Assembly (NCBI GenBank): GCA_023266115.1
Contig: JAHFRU010000002.1
Location: forward strand, 1 to 64,000
Reading direction: 5' to 3'
Origin: Gammaproteobacteria bacterium
GTDB lineage: Bacteria > Pseudomonadota > Gammaproteobacteria > VBWC01
Length of the DNA: 64,000 nt
The stretch's first letter is position 1. Each line of letters starts with the position of its first letter. Below are positions 17,639 to 25,772 of this stretch, one piece after another. Under the pieces are notes generated by a model. That model saw only the letters and a program-made list of their open reading frames with translations, was not told where the DNA came from and made no database searches. A program made the position numbers and the translations under genes.

Positions 17639-17668
17639 TTGGATTCCTGCCCGACAAGTCATTACACT
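17639..17668 (+). promoter_or_regulatory. Possible promoter of the host-attachment-like gene
   Basis: TTGGAT (17639-17644) and TACACT (17663-17668) are 18 bp apart, about 45 bp upstream of ATG 17712. The match to the sigma70 consensus is moderate. Confidence 0.35.
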
Positions 17669-17711
17669 TAAGAAAAGCGGGCAGGCGATACCATCAATGG
17701 AGAAGCGATCA

Positions 17712-18161
17712 ATGGGTACTATCTGGATATTGGTAGCGGAGAGCAGTCGGGCAAAGGTATATGAAATGCAGTCGCGCAAGGCGCCACTCCTGGAACTCGA
17801 TGAGTTTTCTCATCCGGAGTCCCGGCAGCATGAGCATGATCTGACGACGGATCTGCCGGGGCGATCGTTTGACTCGATGGGTCTGGGAGGACGTCACGCA
17901 ATGGAGGCACGCGAGAGCGCCAAGGAGCACGAGGCGAAGGTATTTGCGAAAACGCTCGGTGTATACCTCGAGGCGGCCCGCATCAAAAAACGCTTCGATG
18001 ATCTGATCATCATTGCGGCGCCGGCGTTTCTTGGCCTGTTGCGGAAGAACCTGAGTGACGGGACGAACCAGTGCGTAATCGAGGAGATTGACAAGAATCT
18101 GGTTCAGCATGACGCGGCGGATATTCGTGCGCATCTTCCGGAGCGTCTGCTGGCGATATAG
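17712..18161 (+). CDS. Host attachment protein family (AtsA-like)
   Basis: The 149-residue product starts with TIWILVAESSRAKVYEM and contains DLPGRSFDSMGLGGRHAME, then KTLGVYLEAARIKKRFDDLIIIAAP and LPERLLAI at the end. This pattern is that of the bacterial host-attachment family (Pfam Host_attach), named for an Agrobacterium mutant with altered attachment; the biochemical function is not known, and the fold resembles release-factor-1-like or Dom34-like domains. GGAG (17699-17702) lies 9 bp before ATG 17712; the open frame extends upstream without a site. It is a single gene here. Confidence 0.85.
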   Translation: MGTIWILVAESSRAKVYEMQSRKAPLLELDEFSHPESRQHEHDLTTDLPGRSFDSMGLGGRHAMEARESAKEHEAKVFAKTLGVYLEAARIKKRFDDLIIIAAPAFLGLLRKNLSDGTNQCVIEEIDKNLVQHDAADIRAHLPERLLAI

Positions 18162-18288
18162 CCAGATAGATTTTCGTCAGACAGCGATATGGCCGGCTTT
18201 TGGTGCCGGTGCAGTGGTTGCGGTTGCGTCCGCGCGGCGCCTGATGGCGGTGTCCGGGGCGCGCTCTGGTGGTTGTATAATCCCTGCC

Positions 18289-18432
18289 GGGTATATTGAG
18301 TATTACCTGTGGCCGTGGATCTATCCTGATGTTCTGTCACGTGATCATCAAGTAACGCTGGGATTTCTTGTGCTCACTGGCAACCTCGCAAGCTACATGT
18401 GGCTGTGGCGGTCGCGTCAACGCAGTCAGTAA
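18289..18432 (+). pseudogene. Remnant of a DUF2784 membrane protein gene
   Basis: The last 47 codons of an open frame, GYIEYYLWPWIYPDVLSR followed by a hydrophobic helix and WLWRSRQRSQ, match the C-terminal part of DUF2784 proteins, whose usual ending is a FIEHYLLPLIYP-type segment, a last helix and a basic tail. The three N-terminal helices expected before it are missing: the same frame upstream overlaps the preceding gene and is not hydrophobic, and other frames are closed. This looks like a decayed copy rather than an intact gene. Confidence 0.5.
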
Positions 18433-18644
18433 TGTTGTTGCCGGGGTACGGCCATTCTTGTGCCACGCGAATGACCGGCCGCTTGCCCATATGCGTCACC
18501 CCGCAGGTGTAAGGTCGGCGTCTATGCCAGGACTAACCTCACAGCTGCCGATGACTGGCTAACCGCGTGCGGTATCTCGTGCGATACCCGTGTCAGGACG
18601 AGGCGGCTGCAGTATGCTTCCGCTGGATGTTCGATTAACCTGCG
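18433..18644. other. Gene-free stretch before the VTT gene
   Basis: Together with the DUF2784 remnant and the sequence before it, this makes a 483-bp gap (18162-18644) without an intact gene. I see no repeat or RNA feature in it. Confidence 0.45.
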
Positions 18645-19394
18645 ATGAGGACTTCTCAAGTCATGGGATCGCCCGTGCCACTTCCGACTGACGACATTCG
18701 GCCATCCGGCGGATGGTCCGCCGGTCGATGGATATTACTGGTGGTGTTGGGTGCTGGCGTCGGACTGTTTTTTTTCTTTGGCCTTGCGCAATACCTGTCG
18801 CTGGAATCGCTGAAGACTCATCGCGATGAATTTCTGGCGTATACGCTGCGTCATTATGGCGTGGCCGTCGGATTTTTTATCGCGATCTATATTTTACAGA
18901 CGGCGTTTTCGCTGCCCGGCGGGGCGATACTGACTCTCGCCGCAGGCTTTCTATTTGGCGCTGTCTCCGGCACAGTCATTGTTAACGTCGGTGCCACCGC
19001 CGGTGCGACGCTGGCATTTCTCGTCGCCCGGTATCTGTTGCGCGACTGGATAGAATCAAGGTTTGGCGAGCGGCTCGCATCGCTGCAGGCCGGTTTCTCC
19101 AGCAACGCTTTTCACTATCTCCTGACGCTGCGGCTTATCCCGCTGTTCCCGTTTTTTCTGGTCAATCTTGTTTCCGGTGTGACTCGAATAGGTTTAGGCA
19201 GCTATATTGCCGCTACCGCGATCGGCATTATTCCCGGCAGCTTTGTGTATGCGTATGCGGGGCGTCAATTGGGAACGATAAACAGTGTTGCGGAAATTGC
19301 CTCGCCGTCAGTATTGCTCGCATTCACGCTGCTGGGTGCCTTGGCACTGATTCCGGTGATCTACCGGAAATATATTTCCGGTAAGAATCGATAA
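18645..19394 (+). CDS. TVP38/TMEM64 (VTT-domain) membrane protein
   Basis: The 249-residue protein has a cytosolic N-terminus, a first helix (about 28-50) and the VTT core. Core motifs are FSLPGGAILTLAAGFLFG, NVGATAGATLAFLVARYLLR and LRLIPLFPFFLVNLVSG with the conserved Pro residues, then GSFVYAYAGRQLG. VTT/DedA proteins are thought to move lipids or ions across or within membranes. It lies 58 bp before the flavoprotein gene at 19453 on the same strand, a pairing I have also seen in other bacteria, which suggests a shared membrane redox role. Confidence 0.9.
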   Translation: MRTSQVMGSPVPLPTDDIRPSGGWSAGRWILLVVLGAGVGLFFFFGLAQYLSLESLKTHRDEFLAYTLRHYGVAVGFFIAIYILQTAFSLPGGAILTLAAGFLFGAVSGTVIVNVGATAGATLAFLVARYLLRDWIESRFGERLASLQAGFSSNAFHYLLTLRLIPLFPFFLVNLVSGVTRIGLGSYIAATAIGIIPGSFVYAYAGRQLGTINSVAEIASPSVLLAFTLLGALALIPVIYRKYISGKNR

Positions 19395-19452
19395 ATCGAG
19401 TATCGGTTCGTTCGGAAATTATGTATGGCTATTCGGGGGACACATTATTGCT

Positions 19453-21000
19453 ATGCGGCCTGACGATGTGACTCAATTAAATCTCTTGCCGATGGATGAG
19501 CACAACCGGAAGCTGGTGGAGAACGTCCACCCGTCCGGCTGGCCGAATCCAACGCCCGACGGGCGCTACAACCTGGTGGTGATAGGTGCTGGTACAGCGG
19601 GACTGGTTACTGCTGCGATCGCCGCGTCGCTGGGCGCGAAGGTGGCATTGGTTGAGCGCCATTTGATGGGTGGGGATTGTCTGAACGTGGGCTGTGTACC
19701 TTCCAAGGGCATCATCAGTGCAGCTCGAATCTGGCAGGCGCTAAGGCGTGCTCCGGAATATGGAATATCGCCCGGTGCGGATTCGGTGCAGAGTTTCAGT
19801 GCAGTGATGGAGCGCATGCGCCGCCTGCGGGCCGATATCAGTCATGTCGATTCCGCGCGCCGCTTCAAGGATATGGGAGTCGACGTGTATATCGGGGAAG
19901 GCGTATTTGTTGATCGAGGCACCGTCGCGGTCGAAGGCGCAAGACTGCGTTTCTCAAAGGCCGTCATTGCGACCGGGGCACGCGCCGTGGCTTTGCCAAT
20001 TCCGGGCCTGAGGGAAGCCGGGTTTCTGACCAATGAAACGGTGTTCTCGTTGACCGAGTTGCCGCGTCGTCTGGGCGTTATAGGCGCGGGCCCGATCGGC
20101 TGTGAAATGGCACAGTCGTTTGCGCGATTTGGCAGTGAGGTTAGCGTATTCGAGCAATATTGCCGTATTTTACCGCGCGAAGACGAGGATGCCGGTGCCT
20201 TGGTCGCGAATTCCATGCGGCGTGATGGTGTCAGGTTTGTCTGTGACGCAAAAATTACCCGAATTTCGACGTCAGACCACGGGAAAGTTATTCACTATTC
20301 ACGCGACGATGAAGCAGGCGAGCTGGTAGTCGATGATATCCTGGTCGGTATCGGGCGTGCACCCAACGTCGATGGGATGGGTCTGGGAAATGCCGGTGTT
20401 GAATATGACGTAGGGTCCGGAGTCAAGGTCGACAAGCATTTGCGAACGACCAATAGGCGGGTTTTCTCGGCAGGCGACGTTTGTTCGCCCCTGAAATTTA
20501 CGCATACGGCCGACGCGATGGCGCAGATAGTTATCCAGAATGCGCTGTTTCCTCACCCGTTCGGGTTGGGTTACGCGAGTACGGATAACCTGGTTATTCC
20601 GTGGTGTACCTATACTTCACCGGAAGTAGCTCATGTGGGTTTGTACGCATCGCAAGCACAGGATGCCGGAGTGGAAGTCGAGACGTTCACTGTTGCATTG
20701 AGTGACGTGGATCGCGCGGTTCTCGATGGCGAGACCGATGGTTTCGCGCGCGTCCATTTGAAGATGGGGTCTGACAGGATACTCGGTGCGACGATTGTGG
20801 CGGCCCACGCTGGCGATCTTATCAGTCAGTTTACGCTGGCCATTAAAAACGGGCTTGGTCTTGGCTCGCTCGGAGGTATGATCTATCCGTACCCGACCCA
20901 GGCCGAGGTTATCAGGAAGGTGGCCAATACGTGGCGCAAGACTGTTCTCACCGACCGGAAGAAGCGGCTGTTAGGCAAGTTGTTCGCCTGGATGAGGTAG
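19453..21000 (+). CDS. Mercuric reductase-like FAD/NAD(P)-dependent disulfide oxidoreductase
   Basis: The 515-residue class I flavoprotein has the FAD-binding VVIGAGTAG (42-50), the redox-active disulfide GGDCLNVGCVPSK (Cys76 and Cys81), a second dinucleotide motif GVIGAGPIGCEMA, and the FAD motif VFSAGDVC. The dimerisation domain closes with YPYPTQAEVIRK, where lipoamide dehydrogenases have an HxHPT motif with a His-Glu pair; here the first His is Tyr. The C-terminal Cys pair that binds Hg in MerA is absent and no mer genes are near, so mercury reduction is unlikely. It follows the VTT gene and may act with it on a quinone or membrane disulfide (inference). Confidence 0.85.
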   Translation: MRPDDVTQLNLLPMDEHNRKLVENVHPSGWPNPTPDGRYNLVVIGAGTAGLVTAAIAASLGAKVALVERHLMGGDCLNVGCVPSKGIISAARIWQALRRAPEYGISPGADSVQSFSAVMERMRRLRADISHVDSARRFKDMGVDVYIGEGVFVDRGTVAVEGARLRFSKAVIATGARAVALPIPGLREAGFLTNETVFSLTELPRRLGVIGAGPIGCEMAQSFARFGSEVSVFEQYCRILPREDEDAGALVANSMRRDGVRFVCDAKITRISTSDHGKVIHYSRDDEAGELVVDDILVGIGRAPNVDGMGLGNAGVEYDVGSGVKVDKHLRTTNRRVFSAGDVCSPLKFTHTADAMAQIVIQNALFPHPFGLGYASTDNLVIPWCTYTSPEVAHVGLYASQAQDAGVEVETFTVALSDVDRAVLDGETDGFARVHLKMGSDRILGATIVAAHAGDLISQFTLAIKNGLGLGSLGGMIYPYPTQAEVIRKVANTWRKTVLTDRKKRLLGKLFAWMR

Positions 21001-21040
21001 CTGCGAGTAGACACTGGCATGTGCCCCGAAACGGGTGCCG

Positions 21041-22000
21041 TTACTGCTGGAGCGTGCCGTGGTGTTTTTTGAGTGATTTCAGCGTCTCGGGATGTTGTAG
21101 CAGATTGGACTTGATTTCCAGTATGTCCAGTTTGTCGATGTCGACGAAATGATTGCCTTTCAGAATACCGTCGATCGTGATCACGCAACCGTCGGCCAGT
21201 TTTCGGTATACCTTTCCGCTCAGTACGAATGATCTCGCCTGGTTGCCGAGACCAATCGTCATGATGATCTCTTTGCCGGGTGTGACCAGCGTTTCGGTTT
21301 TTTTATCGTCGTAATGCAGTCTTATGCTCTGGTTAGAAAGATCCAGTAGCGTACAGTGATGTGATTCATCATGGTCGGCGAAGCGGATTGTAACAGGGAC
21401 GCGTGTGCACAGGCGCTGGTGTTCACGTCGGTCAACGACAAGAAAAGTATTGGGCAGGATATCAATGATTGCGATTTCCTGGCCGGCGTAGTAGCCATCA
21501 TTGAGTATGGTTCGTCGACGTACTGTTGTATCGATTTGCGGTGCACCGCGATCCACGTAACACGAAAGCAGCGTCACGTTATTTCCGGCGCGGAACGGGC
21601 CACCCGGTCCTAGCGCTGCGCGGCGGTCGTAATCGAGGCTATTCTCAAGGCCGTCGATGTACGGTAACAGAAAACAAAAACTTTCTATCTTTTTTAACGG
21701 CAGGTATTTTCCGTTGTCGTCGAGCAGAATCGTATGCCGATTTCCCTCGTACTGACTGCGGATATCATTATGGGAGTAGACGACGTAGTCGTTGATTCCG
21801 TACCCGATCACCAGCGATTGGAGCACGATATCTTTTTGGAATTCCGGATAAAAGCGTACGCCGCCACCGATTGGAAAGTATTGCATCAGCTCGATCAGCT
21901 TGACGCCTTCGATAACCTCGGCCGACGAGCCCTTTTCCTGGCGGCTATTTCGCAGTAATTTCAACATGATTCGATCATGCGGGGGCAGTCCAATTCTCAC
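21041..22000 (-). CDS. PilZ domain protein, YcgR-like layout
   Basis: The 319-residue soluble protein has an N-terminal flagellar-brake-like region and a PilZ domain at about 190-300. PilZ proteins bind cyclic di-GMP through RxxxR and [D/N]xSxxG. Here the first motif is present (RLCTR, 196-200), but the second reads DLSNQS (220-225) with Ser in place of Gly, so binding may be weak or lost. The start is uncertain: GTG 22000 is the furthest, and ATG 21967 is a good alternative. It converges with the flavoprotein gene and is divergent from the VWA gene at 22250. Confidence 0.75.
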   Translation of the reverse strand: MRIGLPPHDRIMLKLLRNSRQEKGSSAEVIEGVKLIELMQYFPIGGGVRFYPEFQKDIVLQSLVIGYGINDYVVYSHNDIRSQYEGNRHTILLDDNGKYLPLKKIESFCFLLPYIDGLENSLDYDRRAALGPGGPFRAGNNVTLLSCYVDRGAPQIDTTVRRRTILNDGYYAGQEIAIIDILPNTFLVVDRREHQRLCTRVPVTIRFADHDESHHCTLLDLSNQSIRLHYDDKKTETLVTPGKEIIMTIGLGNQARSFVLSGKVYRKLADGCVITIDGILKGNHFVDIDKLDILEIKSNLLQHPETLKSLKKHHGTLQQ

Positions 22001-22249
22001 CCCGCATTATCGGCACACCACGTGGAACCTGAAGCAAACCGATTTTCGACAGGGGCTGCGGGTGCTTCGCCCGTCGCGGCGAAGAGAGCGTATGCAGTAA
22101 CCGGTTGTTACCTCGCTGAATTGCCGGTGGATTTTTCTAAAGTCGTCGACGAGTGTTCCCGATAATACGTTAAGAATCTGATCCCTCAAGATAAAATCCC
22201 GCATTACGCGGAAGGTATCGACGCAATGGACGCAATGGAACGATAAGCG

Positions 22250-24154
22250 ATGGATCTGCGCTGGTGCTTCACTACTTCGGCGGTTTTCATAATGTTGTTC
22301 GGTGTCGGGCCACCGGTACTGGCATCCTCGGCGTTCGATAACAGTCCCCGCATTCGCGACGTGCGGTTCCTGATCGACGGATCGGGGAGCATGCACGCCA
22401 ACGACCCCGATAACCGGCGTGGCAGCGCGTTGCGCCTGATTTCCGGAATATTGCCGGCCGGCGCCCGTTCCGGCGTATGGATGGTCGATGACCAGGCAAC
22501 GAATGTTGTGCCGGTGATGGAGGTCAATAGTCGCTGGCGCCAAATGATGCGTGAGGCATCTGAAAGGCTGGTGCCGTCAGGTCTCACTGCGAACCTGGAG
22601 GAGGCGCTCCTTGTCGCCACAAAGGACTGGTCCGCTTCCGATCCACGATTCGATCGTCACCTTGTCATTCTGTTTGACGGGTACATTGAGAAGTCGGCAT
22701 CGGCCGTTGAAAACGAAGCCTCCCGGCAGCGTATTCTTGCAGAAATATTGTCGAATCTATCCGACGAGAAAGTCACAGTCCATACAATTGGCCTGTCCGA
22801 AGGCGTAGACAGCCAGCTGTTAAGGTCCTTGTCCGCAGCTACCAATGGACGCTTCGAATATGTGGAAAAGGCCGCGCTTCTCGAGCGAGCGTTTTTGAGG
22901 ATCGTGACAAATATTGTTGTTCCTAACGCGATTCCGACAGAGAACAATGAGATCGTCGTAGACGGGACGGTTGGCGAGCTAACGTTGGTAGCATTTCGCA
23001 AGAGCAAAGCCGACCAGGCGACATTAGTTAACTCTGCCGGCGAGAGCATCGATTTCAAGTTCCCGCCGACAAACGTTTCCTGGCAAAGAGAAGCCGCTTT
23101 CGAGCTTATAACGATCAAACGTCCCAAGGAGGGAGTCTGGAAGTTGATCTCGGGCGTTGACCCCGACAATCTGGTGATAGCGGACTCCAGTTTGGCGATT
23201 GACGTGACGGGGATTTCCGATAATCAGGGCGCGACGAGCGATATCATCGTTCAAACGAGAATTTTGAACAGCGGCAGACTGGTAGTCGATCAATCGTTTC
23301 TAGAGACGGTATCAGTAACGGTGTTGCATTTCGAAAATGACGAATTGCGTCAGCAATGGACAGTTTATGACGATGGAAAAAACGGCGATGAAAAGCCGGG
23401 TGATGGAATCTTTACACTTAGATTAGATAAGCCGTTGTCGCCGGGAGCGCATCATTTCACTGTAATTGCCGATGCTGCTAACTTTCGGCGCGCACAGCGC
23501 CGTTATGTCTCAGTCCAGTTACTGCCAGTTATAGCGACCATCGCGGTGGACCGGGGCGCAATAGCGGGGACCTATCGCGTTAACGTAATTCCGAATCGTG
23601 GCCATATATCACCAGAGACAATGACGGTCACGGCGACGATAAGCGCTGCCGGAATCCGGAAGCCACTACAGTTAGAAAAGATCGGAAAGGTTCTTTGGCA
23701 ACAGACGCTAAGTAGTATGCCGGACTCCGAACATCAGGAGATTGTTGTCACCGTAATCGGGAAGAACGCCCGCCTGGACGAACTGAAATACGAGCTCGAG
23801 CCACTAGCATTTGAAGGGATGAGACTATTGGTATCCGAAGCATCCATAGCGAGACGGCGTGACGACGTCAATCCAAAAAAAGCTAAAACACCTGTACCCG
23901 GTCGCGCAGATATGCCGGAGTACGTCGAATTCGAGGACGTTGGCTGGGGTACGGTGCTGTGGCAGGTAATGCTAGTTAACTTTTTGGTGGCAGGTGCGGC
24001 CTATGGTGGGTACCGATTGTGGCAAGCACGTATGCGGCAGGGCGACAACATGACTGTTAGTCGCAGTATGCCGGCGGGAAAGGATGATAACCATGTTGTT
24101 GAGCGTCATCAGGAATTGGCTAGCACTCCTGCCGAGGAAGAAAAGCGCGAGTGA
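22250..24154 (+). CDS. Exported von Willebrand factor A domain protein with C-terminal membrane anchor
   Basis: The 634-residue protein has a signal peptide (about 1-26), a VWA domain (about 37-215) with an intact metal site DGSGS (Asp43, Ser45, Ser47) plus a downstream TANLEEAL and ILFDGY, then beta-rich domains (about 230-540) and one membrane helix near the C-terminus (WQVMLVNFLVAGAAYGGYRL). It resembles the TIGR03503-type VWA family of gammaproteobacteria, whose role is unknown. VWA domains bind partner proteins through a metal ion. A 157-bp gap separates it from the membrane coiled-coil gene, and TerB follows, suggesting a joint envelope function. Base composition seems more AT-rich than the flanks. 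Confidence 0.8.
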   Translation: MDLRWCFTTSAVFIMLFGVGPPVLASSAFDNSPRIRDVRFLIDGSGSMHANDPDNRRGSALRLISGILPAGARSGVWMVDDQATNVVPVMEVNSRWRQMMREASERLVPSGLTANLEEALLVATKDWSASDPRFDRHLVILFDGYIEKSASAVENEASRQRILAEILSNLSDEKVTVHTIGLSEGVDSQLLRSLSAATNGRFEYVEKAALLERAFLRIVTNIVVPNAIPTENNEIVVDGTVGELTLVAFRKSKADQATLVNSAGESIDFKFPPTNVSWQREAAFELITIKRPKEGVWKLISGVDPDNLVIADSSLAIDVTGISDNQGATSDIIVQTRILNSGRLVVDQSFLETVSVTVLHFENDELRQQWTVYDDGKNGDEKPGDGIFTLRLDKPLSPGAHHFTVIADAANFRRAQRRYVSVQLLPVIATIAVDRGAIAGTYRVNVIPNRGHISPETMTVTATISAAGIRKPLQLEKIGKVLWQQTLSSMPDSEHQEIVVTVIGKNARLDELKYELEPLAFEGMRLLVSEASIARRRDDVNPKKAKTPVPGRADMPEYVEFEDVGWGTVLWQVMLVNFLVAGAAYGGYRLWQARMRQGDNMTVSRSMPAGKDDNHVVERHQELASTPAEEEKRE

Positions 24155-24311
24155 CGACATAGGCACACCTATTTCAGTATTGATCGGCGGCGTGATCGAT
24201 GTGTAGAGAATTGGATAAAATAGTAGGTTGCTCCCGCGACAGGAAAAAGGAGTACGTTGATCTTAATCGCTTGGACAACAATATAACAGTTGTGCGAGGA
24301 ATGGCGGTGTC

Positions 24312-25163
24312 ATGAAAATTAGTCCTGCTCTCATTGTCCTGCTGGTAGAACTGACTGTCGCGTTACTGGTGATCATCGGCGTAACAGCATATATCGCTTT
24401 CCGTCGCCACCGGCAGGTGACTGTTGCTCTCCAGATTATCAAACAGAAGCAAATGTCGTCCGAGCCAGTTCGTCAGGAAGAGTTGTTGAATGAACTCAGG
24501 GAGGCGTTAAGAGACGAAAACGATGAGATAAGACTCAAGGCCGAGCAGATTATTGAGTCGGAAAGGGTTTTTCATAACCGCGTTATTGATGCCTTTCGCA
24601 CGCGCGATCGTGAGGCGATCGTGAAACTTGATGATTGGGCAAAAGATCTTGTGGTGCCGTATCGATCCTTGATAAGCGATGTCGTCGGCAGCAGCGAAAA
24701 AGAAATGAAGGAGATAACAGAAAAGCTCGGCGAAATGGAGGAGGCAATGGAGGCGCTAGCGTCGGAGCGTGATCGAATGACCGAGGAACTCCGGAAAAAG
24801 GAACAAGAAGTCGAATCGATGGTGAGCGAGTATGTATCGGCGGTTAGAGATAAAGACCCGCGAAACGATTCTGGCGACGATGCCGCGCACGTGAATTCCG
24901 CGACCGGATCTGAGGGTGCTGGTGCGGTGTCAGCAGGGGAGAGTGCTGCATCGGCGAGCGATGCCGAAGTAACCGATGACCGGTTTTTAGATAAGGATAT
25001 TGAGGAGTTTCTCGAGCGGGAGGAGGCAGAGGTAGCCGGCGGAAACGCCGTGCCGACGGCGAAGAAAACGAGCAGGCTAGGTGATAGTCGTGGGGCAGCG
25101 GGATCCGGACAAACGGAAGCATCGCCCGTTAAAAACTCCGGCGACATCGAATCGAAGAGATAA
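24312..25163 (+). CDS. Membrane-anchored coiled-coil protein
   Basis: The 283-residue product has one N-terminal membrane helix (about 7-30, IVLLVELTVALLVIIGVTAY) and then a long charged region (about 45-185) with heptad-like leucine spacing, for example EELLNELREALRDENDEI and EKEMKEITEKLGEMEEAM. The tail (about 190-283) is disordered, rich in Ala, Ser, Gly and Asp. No family is recognised. The same layout occurs in membrane scaffold proteins. AGGAATGG precedes ATG 24312. It sits between the exported VWA gene and the TerB gene. Confidence 0.65.
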   Translation: MKISPALIVLLVELTVALLVIIGVTAYIAFRRHRQVTVALQIIKQKQMSSEPVRQEELLNELREALRDENDEIRLKAEQIIESERVFHNRVIDAFRTRDREAIVKLDDWAKDLVVPYRSLISDVVGSSEKEMKEITEKLGEMEEAMEALASERDRMTEELRKKEQEVESMVSEYVSAVRDKDPRNDSGDDAAHVNSATGSEGAGAVSAGESAASASDAEVTDDRFLDKDIEEFLEREEAEVAGGNAVPTAKKTSRLGDSRGAAGSGQTEASPVKNSGDIESKR

Positions 25164-25282
25164 ACGCGATAATATACACTGCGTATACGTCCACAGGCCA
25201 CGGCGATCAGGGTGGTCACCGTGCTTGGGCGAACAAGTGTTTCCGCGAACGTTTCCTGTAACGGCTGCCGCGAAAGGACAAC

Positions 25283-25739
25283 ATGCTCCAATCTATCAAG
25301 AGTTATTTTTCCCGGTATTTGCAACCGGGTGCGGCGCCGGAGGTTGGCGAACATTCTGTACGGCTGGCAACCGCGGCATTGTTGGTTGAGGCGATGCATG
25401 CCGATGACTCAATCACGGATGAGGAACGTCGTGCTGTTGAACGCTGTTGCGGGGATATTTGACCTGTCGCCGGTGGAAACCACTGAACTTATCAGCCTGG
25501 CCGAGCAGGAAGTCAGGGACGCAACTTCGCTGTACCAGTTCACCAGTCTCATCGATCAATATTTTCCGTTAGAAAGTAAGATCCACGTCATAGCACCACT
25601 CTGGAGGGTCGTGTTCTCCGACGCCTGCAAAGATAAGCATGAAGAGTCCCTCGTTCGTCAAATTGCCGATTTGTTGCACGTTCCGCACCGGGAATTTGTA
25701 CGTACCCGCGATTTGGTGCAGTCTGCGCCCTGTACATGA
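25283..25739 (+). pseudogene. TerB-family (tellurite resistance TerB-like) gene, split by a frameshift
   Basis: The reading frame from ATG 25283 (AAAGGA, 4 bp upstream) encodes a normal TerB N-terminus (MLQSIKSYFSRYLQPGAAPE, then RLATAALLVEAMHADDSIT and EERRAVER) and stops at 25460-25462. The second part continues in another frame from about 25443: AVAGIFDLSPVETTELISLA, then SLYQFTSLIDQYFPLESKI and ADLLHVPHREF, ending at TGA 25737-25739. Joining VER and AVAG restores the family sequence, so two bases (GC in a CGCGCT) seem to be missing at 25442-25445, or one base has been gained. TerB-like proteins are helical cytosolic metal-binding proteins. Whether the shift is real or a sequencing error cannot be told here. 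Confidence 0.75.
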
Positions 25740-25772
25740 ATATCAGCTTGGCATTGCGCCGGAAGTAATCAG

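Noticed and set aside
18189-18299. Small frame MAGFWCRCSGCGC... before the DUF2784 remnant
   Set aside because: It is short, has no ribosome-binding site and its Cys-rich look comes from GC-rich sequence in the wrong frame.
19453-21000. Functional mercury resistance (merA)
   Set aside because: The C-terminal Cys pair and N-terminal HMA domain are absent and no merR, merT or merP lies nearby.
22220-22237. Two tandem copies of GACGCAATG before the VWA gene
   Set aside because: Only two 9-bp units, with no sign of a regulatory role or extension; likely chance or a minor duplication.
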